Shown here one piece after another: positions 16,076 through 25,164 of a stretch of 64,000 nucleotides of DNA. Source of the stretch: Steroidobacteraceae bacterium. Lineage in GTDB: Bacteria > Pseudomonadota > Gammaproteobacteria > Steroidobacterales > Steroidobacteraceae. The position numbers were made by a program, and so were the translations under genes. Every line of letters starts with the position of its first letter. Positions within the stretch are counted from its first letter, which is position 1. The notes under the pieces are model-generated. The model was not told the DNA's origin, ran no database searches, and saw only the letters and a program-made list of their open reading frames with translations. The DNA lies in assembly GCA_017853555.1 (NCBI GenBank), contig JAFMJH010000002.1, positions 1 through 64,000 of the forward strand, in the 5' to 3' direction.

Positions 16076-19000
16076 TCAGAGCAACACGCCTGGCGCGTCG
16101 GGGTTCGTCGCGGGTTTCGGCTTTGGCTCGTGACCCGAGGGCGGAATGAGCTTGTACACCACCGGCGTGACGAGCCGCGCGAGCAAGGTCGAGGTCACGA
16201 GACCGCCGATGATCACCCAGGCCATGGGTGAATAGAGACCGATATTCTGCACGGCGAGCGGCAGCAGGCCGCCGATCGCGGTCGCCGAGGTGAGCAGGAT
16301 GGGCAGGAAGCGGATCTCGCCCGCGCGCTCGATCGCCTCGTCGAGGGGCACGCCGTCCTCGCGCAACTGGTTGGTGAAGTCGACCAGCAAGATCGAATTT
16401 TTGATCTCGATGCCGATCAGCGCGATGAAGCCGATGCTGGCGGTGAACGAGATGTCGTTGCGGGTCAGCAGCAACATCAACATGCCGCCGAAGATGCCGA
16501 GCGGCACGACCGTGAGCACGATGAGCGTCGAGCGGAAGCTGCCGAACTCGAGCACGAGGATCGCGAAGATGCCGAAGATCGCGACGATCGCGGCGGTGCC
16601 GACGCCACCGAAGGCTTCGGCACCGGCTTCGGCATCGCCGCCGAGCACGTATCGGTAGCCGCGCGGCCACTGCATCGCCTCGAGTTTCTTGACCACGGCG
16701 GCGGTCACCTTGGCGGTGTTCTGGCCGCGTTGCACTTGCGCGTTGATGGTGACCGAGCGTTCGCGATCGAAACGCGAAATGAGCACGGGCGCCTCTTCGA
16801 AGTGCAGTCGCCCGAGTTGCGTGAGCGGCAGCGATTCTCCGGCAAGATTCGTGACGCGCGCTTGTTCGAAGTTCGCGAGTCCGGCGCGACCGTCGAGCGG
16901 CGTACGCACGACGATGGGATATTGCTCGCCGTTGGCATCTTTGAAGGTCCCGGCCGGCAACCCCGACACCGCGAGTCTCGCGGCGCGATCGACCTCGACC
17001 GCCGGCACGCCGAGCAGCGCGGCTTTGCGGGTATCGACTTCGAAGCGCAGATTGGTGCGCGGGAACTTGAGCGGGTTGCGCACGTCGCGCGCCCCGGGTG
17101 TCGATGCGATCAAGGTTTCGACTTGCCGCGAGAGACCGTCGAGCACGCCGAGATCGGCACCGACGACGCGCACGGCGATCGGCGCGGAGACCGGCGGGCC
17201 GTTGACGAATTCTTTGACGCTGATGCGCGCGCCGGGATAACCGTCGAGTCGGGTGCGCAGTGCATCGAGCAGACGCGGCGTCTCGCGCGAGTCGTAGGAG
17301 TGCAGGATCGCGAACACTTCGGCGTACGCGGCCGACTCGTTGTGCTGGATGTGGTTGTAATACATCTGCGGATTGCCGCGACCGAGATTCGCGTAGACCG
17401 ACTTCACCTGCGGCATTTTCTTCAATTCGTCTTCGACGAAACGCAGCGCGCGGTCGGTCTCGGCCAGGCTCGTGCCGGTCGGCGTATCGATCATCACCAG
17501 AAACTGCGGCGAGTCGGCCTTCGGAAACAGACTCGAGCCGACCACGGGAACCAGAAGGAAGGTGAGCAGGAGCGAACCGCCGATGCTGACGAATACCGTC
17601 GTGCGCGGCCGTTCGAGGCACCAGTGCAGCGCCGGGCGATAGTAGCGATGGATGGCGTCCATGATGCGCTGCAACAATTGGCTGCCGTGTTCCGTGCCGT
17701 GCTTGGGCAGCATGCGGCTGGCGAGGAACGGGATGATCAGCAAGGCCACGAGCAGCGAGCCGAGGATGGTCGCCACGACGGTGGTCGGCAGCACGCGGAT
17801 GAATTTCCCCGCGGTGCCGGGCAGCGCCATCAGCGGCAGGAACGCGAATACCAGCGTCGCGGTACATCCCAGAATTGCGACGACGATCTGGCGCGTGCCG
17901 GCGAGCGCGGCGGCGGTGCGATCGTAGCCCATGCGCAAATGACGCGAGATGTTCTCGACCACCACGATCGAGTCGTCGACCAGCAAGCCGAGCGCGACCA
18001 CGAAGCCGGCGATCGACAATTGGTTGAGCGAATAGCCGAAGAAATAGAGCGCCGTGATGCCGATCGCGAGCGACAGCGGAATCGAAATCATGACGATGCC
18101 GGCGGCGCTCAAGCCGAGCGGCAGCAAAGTCACGAGGACGAGTGCGATCGCGATCGCGAAGTCGACGTACAGACGATCCAGCCGCTGCTTCACGTTTTGC
18201 GATTGGTCGAAGCCGATTTCGATGGCCACGCGCTTCGGCAAGCCGGCGGCATAGCGATCGACCGCCGCACCGATCGACTTGCGCACGGCGAGGATGTTGT
18301 AACCCTCTTTCATGTTGGCCGTGACGAACACGGCGCGCCTGCCGTTGTAGCGCCCGAGGTGTGCCCACTGGCCGTCGCTCCAGCTGACTTTGGCGACATC
18401 GCGCACGCGCAGTTGTCGACCGTCGACCACGTTGACGACGGTGTCGCGCACTTGATCGAGGTTCTCGTATGCGCCCGTGGTTTTGAGACTGAAGCTGCGC
18501 GGACCGATGTCGATCACGCCCGCCGGAATGTTGGCGTTTTCGCTTTCGAGCGCTTGCAGGACGCGCGCTACGGGCAGCTTGAGCTCGGCGAGACGTTGCA
18601 GATCGATTTCGATGCGCAGCTCGCGCGGCGGATACGCCCAGGTTTCCGACGTGCGGATTCCGGGCACGGCCTTGAGCACGTCTTTCAGATCGCGCGCGTG
18701 ATCTTCGAGCTCGCGGTAGGGGGCGTCGTCGGAGACCAGCGCGTACTGGACGATGTTCACGAGACCGGGGCTGAATCTGCGGATGATGATTTCGCGCAAT
18801 TCGGCCGGCAGCGTCGGACGCAGCGCGTTCACTTCGCGCAGCACTTCTTCGTATTTCTTGTCCGGGTCGGTGTAGGCGTAGAACTCGACTACCGTGAAGG
18901 CGACGCTGTCGGCGACCACGGTTTCCATCTTGCGTACGTCGTCGAGCTCGGCGAGCCGATCTTCGAGCGGTTTCGAGACGAGGCGCTCGAGTTCTTTCGG

Positions 19001-19165
19001 ATCGGCACCGGGCATGATCGCCGCGATGTTGAAACCCGAAATTTTGAAGGACGGATCTTCTTCGCGCGGCACGTTCATGAAGGTGAACGTGCCGATGGCG
19101 ATCAGACACAGGAAGGCCACCAGCGTGAACTGGTAGCGCTTGATCGGAAATTCGAGCATCGACAC
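16076..19165 (-). CDS. RND efflux permease, HAE1/AcrB-like
   Basis: A 1029-residue inner-membrane transporter with the twelve-helix RND layout and two large periplasmic loops. The proton-relay pair is visible in 'LGLLVDDSIVVVENI', and the N-terminal porter domain starts with 'NVPREEDPSFKISGF'. It would use the proton gradient to expel compounds through the TolC-like protein encoded upstream. GGAG lies 7 bases before the GTG at 19165; an ATG two codons later is possible. It is the last gene of the tetR-tolC-adaptor-RND operon. Confidence 0.92.
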   Translation of the reverse strand: MSMLEFPIKRYQFTLVAFLCLIAIGTFTFMNVPREEDPSFKISGFNIAAIMPGADPKELERLVSKPLEDRLAELDDVRKMETVVADSVAFTVVEFYAYTDPDKKYEEVLREVNALRPTLPAELREIIIRRFSPGLVNIVQYALVSDDAPYRELEDHARDLKDVLKAVPGIRTSETWAYPPRELRIEIDLQRLAELKLPVARVLQALESENANIPAGVIDIGPRSFSLKTTGAYENLDQVRDTVVNVVDGRQLRVRDVAKVSWSDGQWAHLGRYNGRRAVFVTANMKEGYNILAVRKSIGAAVDRYAAGLPKRVAIEIGFDQSQNVKQRLDRLYVDFAIAIALVLVTLLPLGLSAAGIVMISIPLSLAIGITALYFFGYSLNQLSIAGFVVALGLLVDDSIVVVENISRHLRMGYDRTAAALAGTRQIVVAILGCTATLVFAFLPLMALPGTAGKFIRVLPTTVVATILGSLLVALLIIPFLASRMLPKHGTEHGSQLLQRIMDAIHRYYRPALHWCLERPRTTVFVSIGGSLLLTFLLVPVVGSSLFPKADSPQFLVMIDTPTGTSLAETDRALRFVEDELKKMPQVKSVYANLGRGNPQMYYNHIQHNESAAYAEVFAILHSYDSRETPRLLDALRTRLDGYPGARISVKEFVNGPPVSAPIAVRVVGADLGVLDGLSRQVETLIASTPGARDVRNPLKFPRTNLRFEVDTRKAALLGVPAVEVDRAARLAVSGLPAGTFKDANGEQYPIVVRTPLDGRAGLANFEQARVTNLAGESLPLTQLGRLHFEEAPVLISRFDRERSVTINAQVQRGQNTAKVTAAVVKKLEAMQWPRGYRYVLGGDAEAGAEAFGGVGTAAIVAIFGIFAILVLEFGSFRSTLIVLTVVPLGIFGGMLMLLLTRNDISFTASIGFIALIGIEIKNSILLVDFTNQLREDGVPLDEAIERAGEIRFLPILLTSATAIGGLLPLAVQNIGLYSPMAWVIIGGLVTSTLLARLVTPVVYKLIPPSGHEPKPKPATNPDAPGVLL

Positions 19166-19180
19166 GCTGGCGCTCCGCGA

Positions 19181-20236
19181 TTACTTCGGGTCGGCCGCGC
19201 CGAGCACGCGTATGCGCTCGCCGTCGACGAGATACAACGCGCCATCGGTGACGACGCGCTCGCCGGTCGCGATGCCCGAGGCGATGGCGACGCCGACTTC
19301 GCTCACGAAGGCGACTTTGACGCCGCGCTTGCGCGCCTTCGCGCCATCGACGACGAATACGGCGCCGCGATCGCGATCGCCTTCGACCAACGCGGCGATC
19401 GGGACGTAGGTCAGCGTGCCGCGAGTGGCGGCTTTCGGGACGATGGAAATTTTGGCGACCATGCCGCTCGAGAGTGGTGACGACGGACTGGCGTCGAGTT
19501 TGATCTCGATCGGGAACAAGCCGCTGCGCGGGTCGGCGGCGCCGGCGATTTCGCTGATGCGGCCGGTAAAGTCGTGGTCGGGATAGGCGTCGATTCGCAA
19601 GGCGACCGGGTCGCCCGGCGCGATCTGCACGATTTCGCGATCCGCGAGCCCGGCGCGCGCGATCTGGCCGCGGGCGCTGCCGCCGAGCACGATGACGGCC
19701 TGTCCGGGAGGAATCAGTTCGCGCTCTTCGGCCAATTTGCGCAGCACCGTGCCGTCGGTCGGCGCGACGATCGACGACAGTCCGAGATTGAAGGCTGCGG
19801 CATCGCGTGCGGCGCGCGCGACGCCCGCTTGCGTGCGCAGATTCTGCAATTGCTCGAGGCTGATGACTTCATCGGCGCGCAGTCGCTCGCCACGCTCGAG
19901 ATCGCGTTCGGCTTTGGCGGCGATTTCTTTGGCCTGCGCGTGCTGCGCGGCGATTTCCGTCAGATCGAGTTGCGCGAGCAATTGACCCTTGCGCACCGTT
20001 TGTCCTTCGCGCACGACGATGCGTTGCAGAATGCCGCCGGTCTTGAACGACAAGCGCATCTCGTCGTTGCTCGCGATCAGACCGTTTGCGGTGATCACGG
20101 GCGAAGCAGGCCCGGTGAACGCGGTTGCCGTGCGCACGGCGGTGCCGTCGGCGGGTTTGCCGTCGCCCTGGGGTTTGCCGCAGGCGGCGAGCACGGCGAG
20201 CGTGGCGATGGCGAAAATGCGTGTGGATCGATGCAT
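19181..20236 (-). CDS. RND periplasmic adaptor lipoprotein
   Basis: A 351-residue membrane-fusion protein. The N-terminus has a lipobox, 'LAVLAACGKP', so it is probably anchored by acylated Cys19. Then come a barrel-sandwich hybrid ('GGILQRIVVREGQTVRKGQLL'-type lipoyl half, seen as 'RIVVREGQTVRKGQLL'), an alpha hairpin (about residues 90-145), and beta-barrel and membrane-proximal domains. It links the RND pump to the outer-membrane channel. It lies 15 bases before the pump gene and 15 bases after the tolC-like gene. Confidence 0.92.
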   Translation of the reverse strand: MHRSTRIFAIATLAVLAACGKPQGDGKPADGTAVRTATAFTGPASPVITANGLIASNDEMRLSFKTGGILQRIVVREGQTVRKGQLLAQLDLTEIAAQHAQAKEIAAKAERDLERGERLRADEVISLEQLQNLRTQAGVARAARDAAAFNLGLSSIVAPTDGTVLRKLAEERELIPPGQAVIVLGGSARGQIARAGLADREIVQIAPGDPVALRIDAYPDHDFTGRISEIAGAADPRSGLFPIEIKLDASPSSPLSSGMVAKISIVPKAATRGTLTYVPIAALVEGDRDRGAVFVVDGAKARKRGVKVAFVSEVGVAIASGIATGERVVTDGALYLVDGERIRVLGAADPK

Positions 20237-20251
20237 GGTTGATCGCGCGGC

Positions 20252-21709
20252 TCAGCGCCGCGGCTCTCCGGTGGCGTAGTCGAGGTCGGCTTGACGGGCG
20301 AGTACTTCGTAGCGAACGGCGTTGAGGTTGAGTTCGGCCGCGCTCAAGGTCGTGCGCGCATCGAGGAACTCGACCTGCGACAACATGCCTTCGTCGCGTT
20401 TGCGCGTGGCGATGCGGAAGGCGGCTTGCGCGGCGGCGGCGCGTGCGGTCGCGGTTTGCAGCGTCGCGCTGCTGGTGCGCAATCGATCGAGCGCTTGCTG
20501 CACCTCGAGTTCGATCTGCAGCGCCAGTTGATCGCGCTGGTTGCGCGCTTGTCGACCGGCCAGATCCGCATTGCGCTCGTCGGCGCGGCGTGCACCGCCG
20601 TCGAACAAGGTCCAGTTCAGCAGCAGCGACATCGTCGAAAAATTCCGGCCGCGGCCGAATTCATAGGCCTCGCCCTGCGTGCCGCCGTCCACGGCGAGCG
20701 CCAGCGTCGGCAGGCGCGCGGCACGCGCGAGGTCGCGCCGCGCATCCGCCGCGTTGACCGCGCGATCGATCTGCGCAAGCTCTGGGCGTTGCGCCACGGC
20801 AGCGCTGCGCAGTTTGGCGAGGTCGGCATCGGTGCGCGCGATCTCGCCGTCGACGTCCGACATTTCGAGTGCGGTATCGAGCGGGCGATTCAACAAAAAA
20901 TTGAGATAGCTCTGCACCTGGTCGCGCGTGTTGCGCGTCTCGAGCACTTGCTGGTCGAGCGCGTACAACTCGGCACGGGCACGCAGCACCTGATCTTCGG
21001 TGAGCTTGCCGTTGCGGTAGAGCGATTCGGTGATGCGCAGATTTTCGGCCAGCAAACCGCGGCTGGCCGCGACGATGTCGGCGGCACGCGCACTGCGCGA
21101 CCAATCGACGTAGGCGACGGTGATGTCGCGGCGCAGGCGAGCGGCGAGCGCGTGTCGCGCGTAATCGCTCGCTTCGAACGCCGCGCGTTGCGCGCGGACC
21201 GCCGCGGGGATCGCCGGTGCGTAGACGGGTTGGCGCAGGGTGATGCGCGTGTCCTGTTCGCGCGGGCGCACCAAGGTGAATTGCGGATCGGTGATGGTGC
21301 CGAAGCGGGCCGGTTGGCCACTCGCCCGCAGCAATTCGTTCAGCGTCAGATACACCGGGTTGAAGGCCCCCGACAGCGGCAGGGAGATCTCCCGCCCGCC
21401 CTCGGCCCGGGTATAGCGCGCCACCAGGGTCGCCTCCGGGAAGAAGCGCGCGCGGGCGGCATCGAGCGCGGCCTGGCCACGTTCGACCTCGAGATCGGCC
21501 GACTGCAGCGCGAGATTGGAGGCGAGGCCTTGTTTGACGTATTCGTCGATCACGGCGGCGACCGGGCGTCGCGGCGCCGTCTCGAGGACGACGGCGCGGT
21601 CGCGGGTCGGTCCGGCGGTCTCGCCGGTCGCTGCGTGGCCGGCTGGGGCAAGGCACGTGACGAGGGTGACCACGGCGGTGACGAGCAGGCTGGGGAGGCG
21701 ACGCATCAT
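20252..21709 (-). CDS. TolC-family outer membrane efflux channel
   Basis: A 485-residue exported protein with a signal peptide ending near 'APAGHA' and two OEP repeats rich in long helices with Arg, Ala and Gln ('QIELEVQQALDRLRTSSATL'). It supplies the outer-membrane duct for the pump encoded downstream. No lipobox cysteine is seen, so it is TolC-like rather than an OprM lipoprotein. Its ATG overlaps the stop of the tetR gene by 4 bases. Confidence 0.9.
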   Translation of the reverse strand: MMRRLPSLLVTAVVTLVTCLAPAGHAATGETAGPTRDRAVVLETAPRRPVAAVIDEYVKQGLASNLALQSADLEVERGQAALDAARARFFPEATLVARYTRAEGGREISLPLSGAFNPVYLTLNELLRASGQPARFGTITDPQFTLVRPREQDTRITLRQPVYAPAIPAAVRAQRAAFEASDYARHALAARLRRDITVAYVDWSRSARAADIVAASRGLLAENLRITESLYRNGKLTEDQVLRARAELYALDQQVLETRNTRDQVQSYLNFLLNRPLDTALEMSDVDGEIARTDADLAKLRSAAVAQRPELAQIDRAVNAADARRDLARAARLPTLALAVDGGTQGEAYEFGRGRNFSTMSLLLNWTLFDGGARRADERNADLAGRQARNQRDQLALQIELEVQQALDRLRTSSATLQTATARAAAAQAAFRIATRKRDEGMLSQVEFLDARTTLSAAELNLNAVRYEVLARQADLDYATGEPRR

Positions 21710-22344
21710 GGTCCCCCGATCGCGCGGGTGGCGAGCGCGAAGGCCTGTTCGACCAGCCCCTCCGGGGTGACGCCGCGCCGTTCGAGCTCGCCGCGCTTGG
21801 CCATGGTCAGCTGGATGATGCCGTGCATGAGCCCCCAGAGCGTGAAGCCGACGAGCACGGGGTCGCCGGCGTCCCGGCGGATCGATCCGTCCTCGCGGCC
21901 GCGGGCGATCGCCGCGACGAGGATGCTCTGCGACCGGTCACCGGCTTCGATGCAGGCGTCGTGAGCGGCTTGCGGTGCGGCATCCGGGGCGCGCGATTCG
22001 AAGCGCGCGAGGGTCGCGAACCGCACCGGATGGGCGAGGGCGAAACTGACGTACGCCCGGCCGCAGGCGACGACCTGGTCTTGACCGCGAGCATGCGCGG
22101 CGACCGCCGCCTCGAAGTGGTCACCGAGTTGCTGCAGCGCGCGCTCGCAAATCCCGAGGGTGAGGGCGGCTTTGTCCTGGAAGTAGACGTAGAGCAGGGC
22201 GCGTGACAGACGCGCTTTGCGGGCGACTTGATCCATGGTCAGCGTCTCGATGCCGACCTCGGCCGCGACGGCTTCGGCGGCGTCGAGGATGTCGCTGCGG
22301 CGACGTTCGCGCTCCTCGAGTCGGCGTTCGGCAAGGTGATTCAT
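21706..22344 (-). CDS. TetR/AcrR-family repressor of the efflux operon
   Basis: A 212-residue TetR-type regulator. The helix-turn-helix is 'LTMDQVARKARLSRALLYVYF', with 'IETL' before it; the rest is the all-helical ligand domain. It is the first gene of the efflux operon and overlaps tolC by 4 bases. A palindromic operator lies 22 bases before its ATG, so autorepression and repression of the pump, relieved by a pump substrate, is the expected logic. Confidence 0.9.
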   Translation of the reverse strand: MNHLAERRLEERERRRSDILDAAEAVAAEVGIETLTMDQVARKARLSRALLYVYFQDKAALTLGICERALQQLGDHFEAAVAAHARGQDQVVACGRAYVSFALAHPVRFATLARFESRAPDAAPQAAHDACIEAGDRSQSILVAAIARGREDGSIRRDAGDPVLVGFTLWGLMHGIIQLTMAKRGELERRGVTPEGLVEQAFALATRAIGGP

Positions 22345-22365
22345 GGCGCGATTCTGAGCGCCGCG

Positions 22366-22380
22366 TTGACACACTGTCAA
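22366..22380. promoter_or_regulatory. TetR-type operator of the efflux operon
   Basis: A perfect 6-bp inverted repeat with a 3-base centre, TTGACA-CAC-TGTCAA, lies 21 bases upstream of the tetR start codon. Its size is at the short end for TetR-family operators, and one arm also reads as a -35 box (TTGACA on either strand). A bound repressor would block the promoter. Which protein binds is inferred from position. Confidence 0.6.
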
Positions 22381-22417
22381 TTGCTGGACGATTGTCTCGC
22401 GTCGATCGTCGGCCGCC

Positions 22418-22741
22418 TCAAGCCAACCAGCGCAGCAACCAGTAGATCGCCATCCCGCCACCGATGGTGGCGGCCATGCTGCGCGTGCCGAGCTGGATGG
22501 CGGCGGCGCCGAGACCGGCGATCAGGCGGGCGTTGTCGAGTGACAGGTCGAGCACGTTTTGGGTGTAGGCGAGGTCCGATGCGGCGATCGCGGCGAGCGC
22601 ACAAGCGGGGGCGAAACGCAGCGCCGATTCGACGCTCGCGGGCAGGCGCAAACGTTCGCCGAGCAGATGCAAACTGGAGCGCGTCACCAGGGTCGCGAGC
22701 GTCACCAACAGGATCGCCGACCAGAGATAAACGTCGTTCAC
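22418..22741 (-). CDS. azlD: AzlD-family branched-chain amino acid exporter subunit
   Basis: A 107-residue membrane protein with four predicted helices and the AzlD opening 'LVTLATLVTRSSLHLLGERL'. Together with AzlC it forms a two-component exporter known for branched-chain amino acids and some analogues. It starts at a GTG that overlaps the azlC stop by 4 bases (GTGA). It is the last gene of its operon and lies near, but opposite in regulatory logic to, the tetR operon downstream. Confidence 0.88.
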   Translation of the reverse strand: MNDVYLWSAILLVTLATLVTRSSLHLLGERLRLPASVESALRFAPACALAAIAASDLAYTQNVLDLSLDNARLIAGLGAAAIQLGTRSMAATIGGGMAIYWLLRWLA

Positions 22742-23472
22742 GAGGCCTCCGAAGCGGCGGGTCGCGCCCGTTCGAGGAGCATCGCAAAAGCCATGCCGAC
22801 GACCATTCCCAACAACAATCCTAGCCTTAGAGGCAGCGAATGCCCCAATATTGAGACAATCACCGCAGCGACGGCACCCCCCAAGACGGGGACCTGCAAG
22901 CACAAGGGCGCGAGCAAGGCGACCAGCGCGAGGGTGCCGGCGAGCTCGAGTCCCCAGGCTGTCGGGATCTGTCCGGCGGCCACGATGCCGATGATCGATG
23001 CGACCTGCCAGATGATCCAATTGGCGATCGCGCCGCCGGTGTAATAGGCCACTTTGTGGGGGTAGTCGGGCTCGTCGCGCATGAGGCTGGTGAAGCGCAC
23101 GAACATGACGTCACCGACGATGAACCCGAGCCAGAGACGACGGTTCCAATGCAGGTGCGCGAAGCCCGGACGCACGACGGCGCTGTAGACGATGAAGCGC
23201 AGATTGACCACGAGCGCGGTGAGGAAGATGAGCCAGAGCGGCGCCGCGGTGGCGATCAACGGCAACGCGGCGAGCTGCGCACTGCCCGCGTACGCGAGCA
23301 GGCTGAGGGCGAGTGCGTAGTCGACGCCGAGGCCCGACTTGACCATCGCGACGCCGGTCACGAGACCCCAGGCGAAGATGCCCGGCGTGGCTGGCAACAA
23401 CTCGCGCACGCCACGCAGGGCGGCGTCCCGCCGACTCGGTCCGGGCGGGACGGAGGGCCGGGACGAACTCAC
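22738..23472 (-). CDS. azlC: AzlC-family branched-chain amino acid exporter subunit
   Basis: A 244-residue polytopic protein of the AzlC family: 'PGIFAWGLVTGVAMVKSGLG' near the N-terminus, 'LAYAGSAQLAALPLI' and 'NLRFIVYSAVVRPGF' are its signature segments. It starts at a GTG overlapping the stop of the HbpS-like gene (GTGA) and ends overlapping azlD. Being coupled to a HbpS-like protein and a racemase-fold enzyme, its cargo may be an unusual small acid rather than leucine; that is inference. Confidence 0.9.
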   Translation of the reverse strand: MSSSRPSVPPGPSRRDAALRGVRELLPATPGIFAWGLVTGVAMVKSGLGVDYALALSLLAYAGSAQLAALPLIATAAPLWLIFLTALVVNLRFIVYSAVVRPGFAHLHWNRRLWLGFIVGDVMFVRFTSLMRDEPDYPHKVAYYTGGAIANWIIWQVASIIGIVAAGQIPTAWGLELAGTLALVALLAPLCLQVPVLGGAVAAVIVSILGHSLPLRLGLLLGMVVGMAFAMLLERARPAASEAS

Positions 23473-23894
23473 TGCGGGACGTCCAACCCGACCTCGCGGA
23501 TCGCCGCGGTGATGTACCGCTCGTCGTTCTCCGGCGTGGCGCCGGCCATGGCGGCGGCCCCGACGACAGCGCCGCTCTGGTCGACCACGACCACCCCGCC
23601 ACCCAAGGGCATGAACTTGCCTTGCGTCAGGCTGACGAAGCTCGGCAGCAGCTGCGGCTTGTCGGCGAACACCGCCGCCGTCTTGGCGGAGGAGCGACCG
23701 AAGCCGACCGCCGTGACGCATTTGGCATGCGCGATGTCGACCCCGAAGTGACCGACCCCGTCGCCGCGCAAGGCGCAACGGATGTTGCCGCCGGCATCGG
23801 TGACCACCGCGGTCATGACCGTGCTGCCCTCGCCGCGTGCGAGCTCGAGTGCGTGGCGACAAAGACGCAGGGCGGTGTCGAGGTCGAGGGACAT
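23469..23894 (-). CDS. GlcG/HbpS-family protein
   Basis: A 141-residue protein of the GlcG/HbpS fold: 'LDTALRLCRHALELA' opening, 'VVTDAGGNIRCALRGDG', and 'GGVVVVDQSGAVVGAAAMAGA' before a C-terminal 'DERYITAAI' helix. Members bind haem or corrinoid-degradation products, or act as small helper proteins in catabolic operons. No signal peptide is present, so it is cytoplasmic. It lies 22 bases after the racemase-like gene and overlaps azlC. Confidence 0.85.
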   Translation of the reverse strand: MSLDLDTALRLCRHALELARGEGSTVMTAVVTDAGGNIRCALRGDGVGHFGVDIAHAKCVTAVGFGRSSAKTAAVFADKPQLLPSFVSLTQGKFMPLGGGVVVVDQSGAVVGAAAMAGATPENDERYITAAIREVGLDVPQ

Positions 23895-23916
23895 GAAGAT
23901 CTCCGTAGGGGTCCAG

Positions 23917-24669
23917 TCAGCGACGAAACGGTGCGGCGAGCAGCTTCGGGCCCGCCGGGGCGGGCGCGAGCAGACCGAGCAGGCCGAGCGTCGCCCAATA
24001 ACCCGCCAACACCGAACCGATCGCCACCCGACCCGTGCGCGTTTCGTAGGCGCCGATCGCTTCGACCGACGCCATGCCCGTGCACGGGAAGTACACGCCC
24101 TGCACCGCGGGCGCCGCGGCGCGCGATTCTATCTGCAACGCGAACTCGACGCCGCGCGGGCCGTCGACCTGGGGCACTTCGCGCGCCCAGATCTCGGGAC
24201 TCGCGTCGTAACCGAATCCTTCGATGGCCGCGACCGTCACGCCCAGCGATTCGAGATAGTCGCCCACGATCGTGTTCGAAGCCGCGCCGTACGGCGTGGC
24301 GACGACGATGCGTTGCAGACCGAGCGCGTGCAGCGCCCAGCGCGTCGCGCCGGCCGCCGTGATCACCGGCGCCCCGGCAAGCTCGGCGAGCGCCGCGTCG
24401 TACGCGGGCGACGCGCACCGCATCGAGGCGGCGGTACAGCCGATGAGTACCGCCGAGACGCCGGCTGCGCGCAATTCCGCGAGCGGCGGTGCGAACTGCC
24501 GCGCGAGCGCCGAACAAAAATCGCCGACCCCGGCCGCCGGATAGGAAAAATCGCGAAACACGAATTCGACGGGCGAGGCCGGCGGGGCCATCGCCTCGAG
24601 CGCGACGAACTCGCGCGCATGCAGGGTGTTGCCGGCGGGGACGAGTACGCCGATGCGTCGATGACTCAT
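23917..24669 (-). CDS. Asp/Glu racemase / maleate isomerase-family protein
   Basis: A 250-residue protein of the racemase/arylmalonate decarboxylase fold. 'IGVLVPAGNTLHAREF' is the substrate-carboxylate loop, and both catalytic-position cysteines are present: Cys78 in 'VLIGCTAAS' and Cys196 in 'VYFPCTGMAS'. Two cysteines fit a racemase or maleate cis-trans isomerase better than a decarboxylase with one. It is the first gene of the operon with HbpS-like, azlC and azlD genes and is divergent from feoA. Confidence 0.82.
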   Translation of the reverse strand: MSHRRIGVLVPAGNTLHAREFVALEAMAPPASPVEFVFRDFSYPAAGVGDFCSALARQFAPPLAELRAAGVSAVLIGCTAASMRCASPAYDAALAELAGAPVITAAGATRWALHALGLQRIVVATPYGAASNTIVGDYLESLGVTVAAIEGFGYDASPEIWAREVPQVDGPRGVEFALQIESRAAAPAVQGVYFPCTGMASVEAIGAYETRTGRVAIGSVLAGYWATLGLLGLLAPAPAGPKLLAAPFRR

Positions 24670-24846
24670 GTGTGGCCCCTCGGGCGGGTGGTGCTGGTGA
24701 ACGGGAAGGTCATAATCCCATAATGACTTGGCCGGCAAGATTGCGGTCGCGCTTCGATTTGGCCATCTGTCGGTTGTTTTTGGGCGTCCAAATGCGAATA
24801 ATCCGCAATTGCGTTTGTGCGATGCAGTACCGATACTGATTTTAAG

Positions 24847-25164
24847 ATGGGTAACGAACACGACCAAGCCACCCTCTGCGCGTTGCGCGTGGGGCAGTGC
24901 GCGACGATCCGTGCGATCGGCGTGCCGGTCGGTGCGCGCGGCGCGCGCGGTGTCGAACACGTCGCCGACGATGCCCTGCTCGAACGCCGCTTGCTGGAGC
25001 TCGGCTTCTTTGCCGGTGCGCGCGTCGAAGTCGTCGCCACGATGTGGCCCGACGACGATCCGCTCGCGGTGCGCATCGGCGGCGCGACCTTCGCGCTGCG
25101 CCGTCACGAAGCCGCGCTCGTGCAGGTTGATGTCGCCGCCCGCGACACGGGGCCGGACGCATGA
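24847..25164 (+). CDS. feoA: Ferrous iron transport protein FeoA
   Basis: A 105-residue SH3-like protein. 'CALRVGQCATIRAIG' and 'ERRLLELGFFAGARVEVV' are the FeoA signature; 'LAVRIGGATFALRRHEA' closes the barrel. FeoA assists FeoB in the inner membrane. The ATG at 24847 is preferred over an in-frame GTG at 24817 because the protein then begins like its relatives. It overlaps feoB by 4 bases. The 177-base divergent gap upstream has a 10-bp palindrome (24804-24813), but I see no clear Fur box. Confidence 0.92.
   Translation: MGNEHDQATLCALRVGQCATIRAIGVPVGARGARGVEHVADDALLERRLLELGFFAGARVEVVATMWPDDDPLAVRIGGATFALRRHEAALVQVDVAARDTGPDA

Noticed and set aside
15870-19109. A 1079-codon minus-strand frame shifted relative to the pump gene
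   Set aside because: Overlaps the RND gene in another frame and encodes Arg-rich sequence without motifs.
16730-19480. A 916-codon plus-strand frame opposite the RND pump
   Set aside because: Antisense shadow: no recognisable domain, while the minus strand encodes a complete RND permease.
24670-24846. A Fur box before feoA
   Set aside because: The region has a 10-bp palindrome (CGCAATTGCG) and AT-rich stretches but no convincing match to the Fur consensus.
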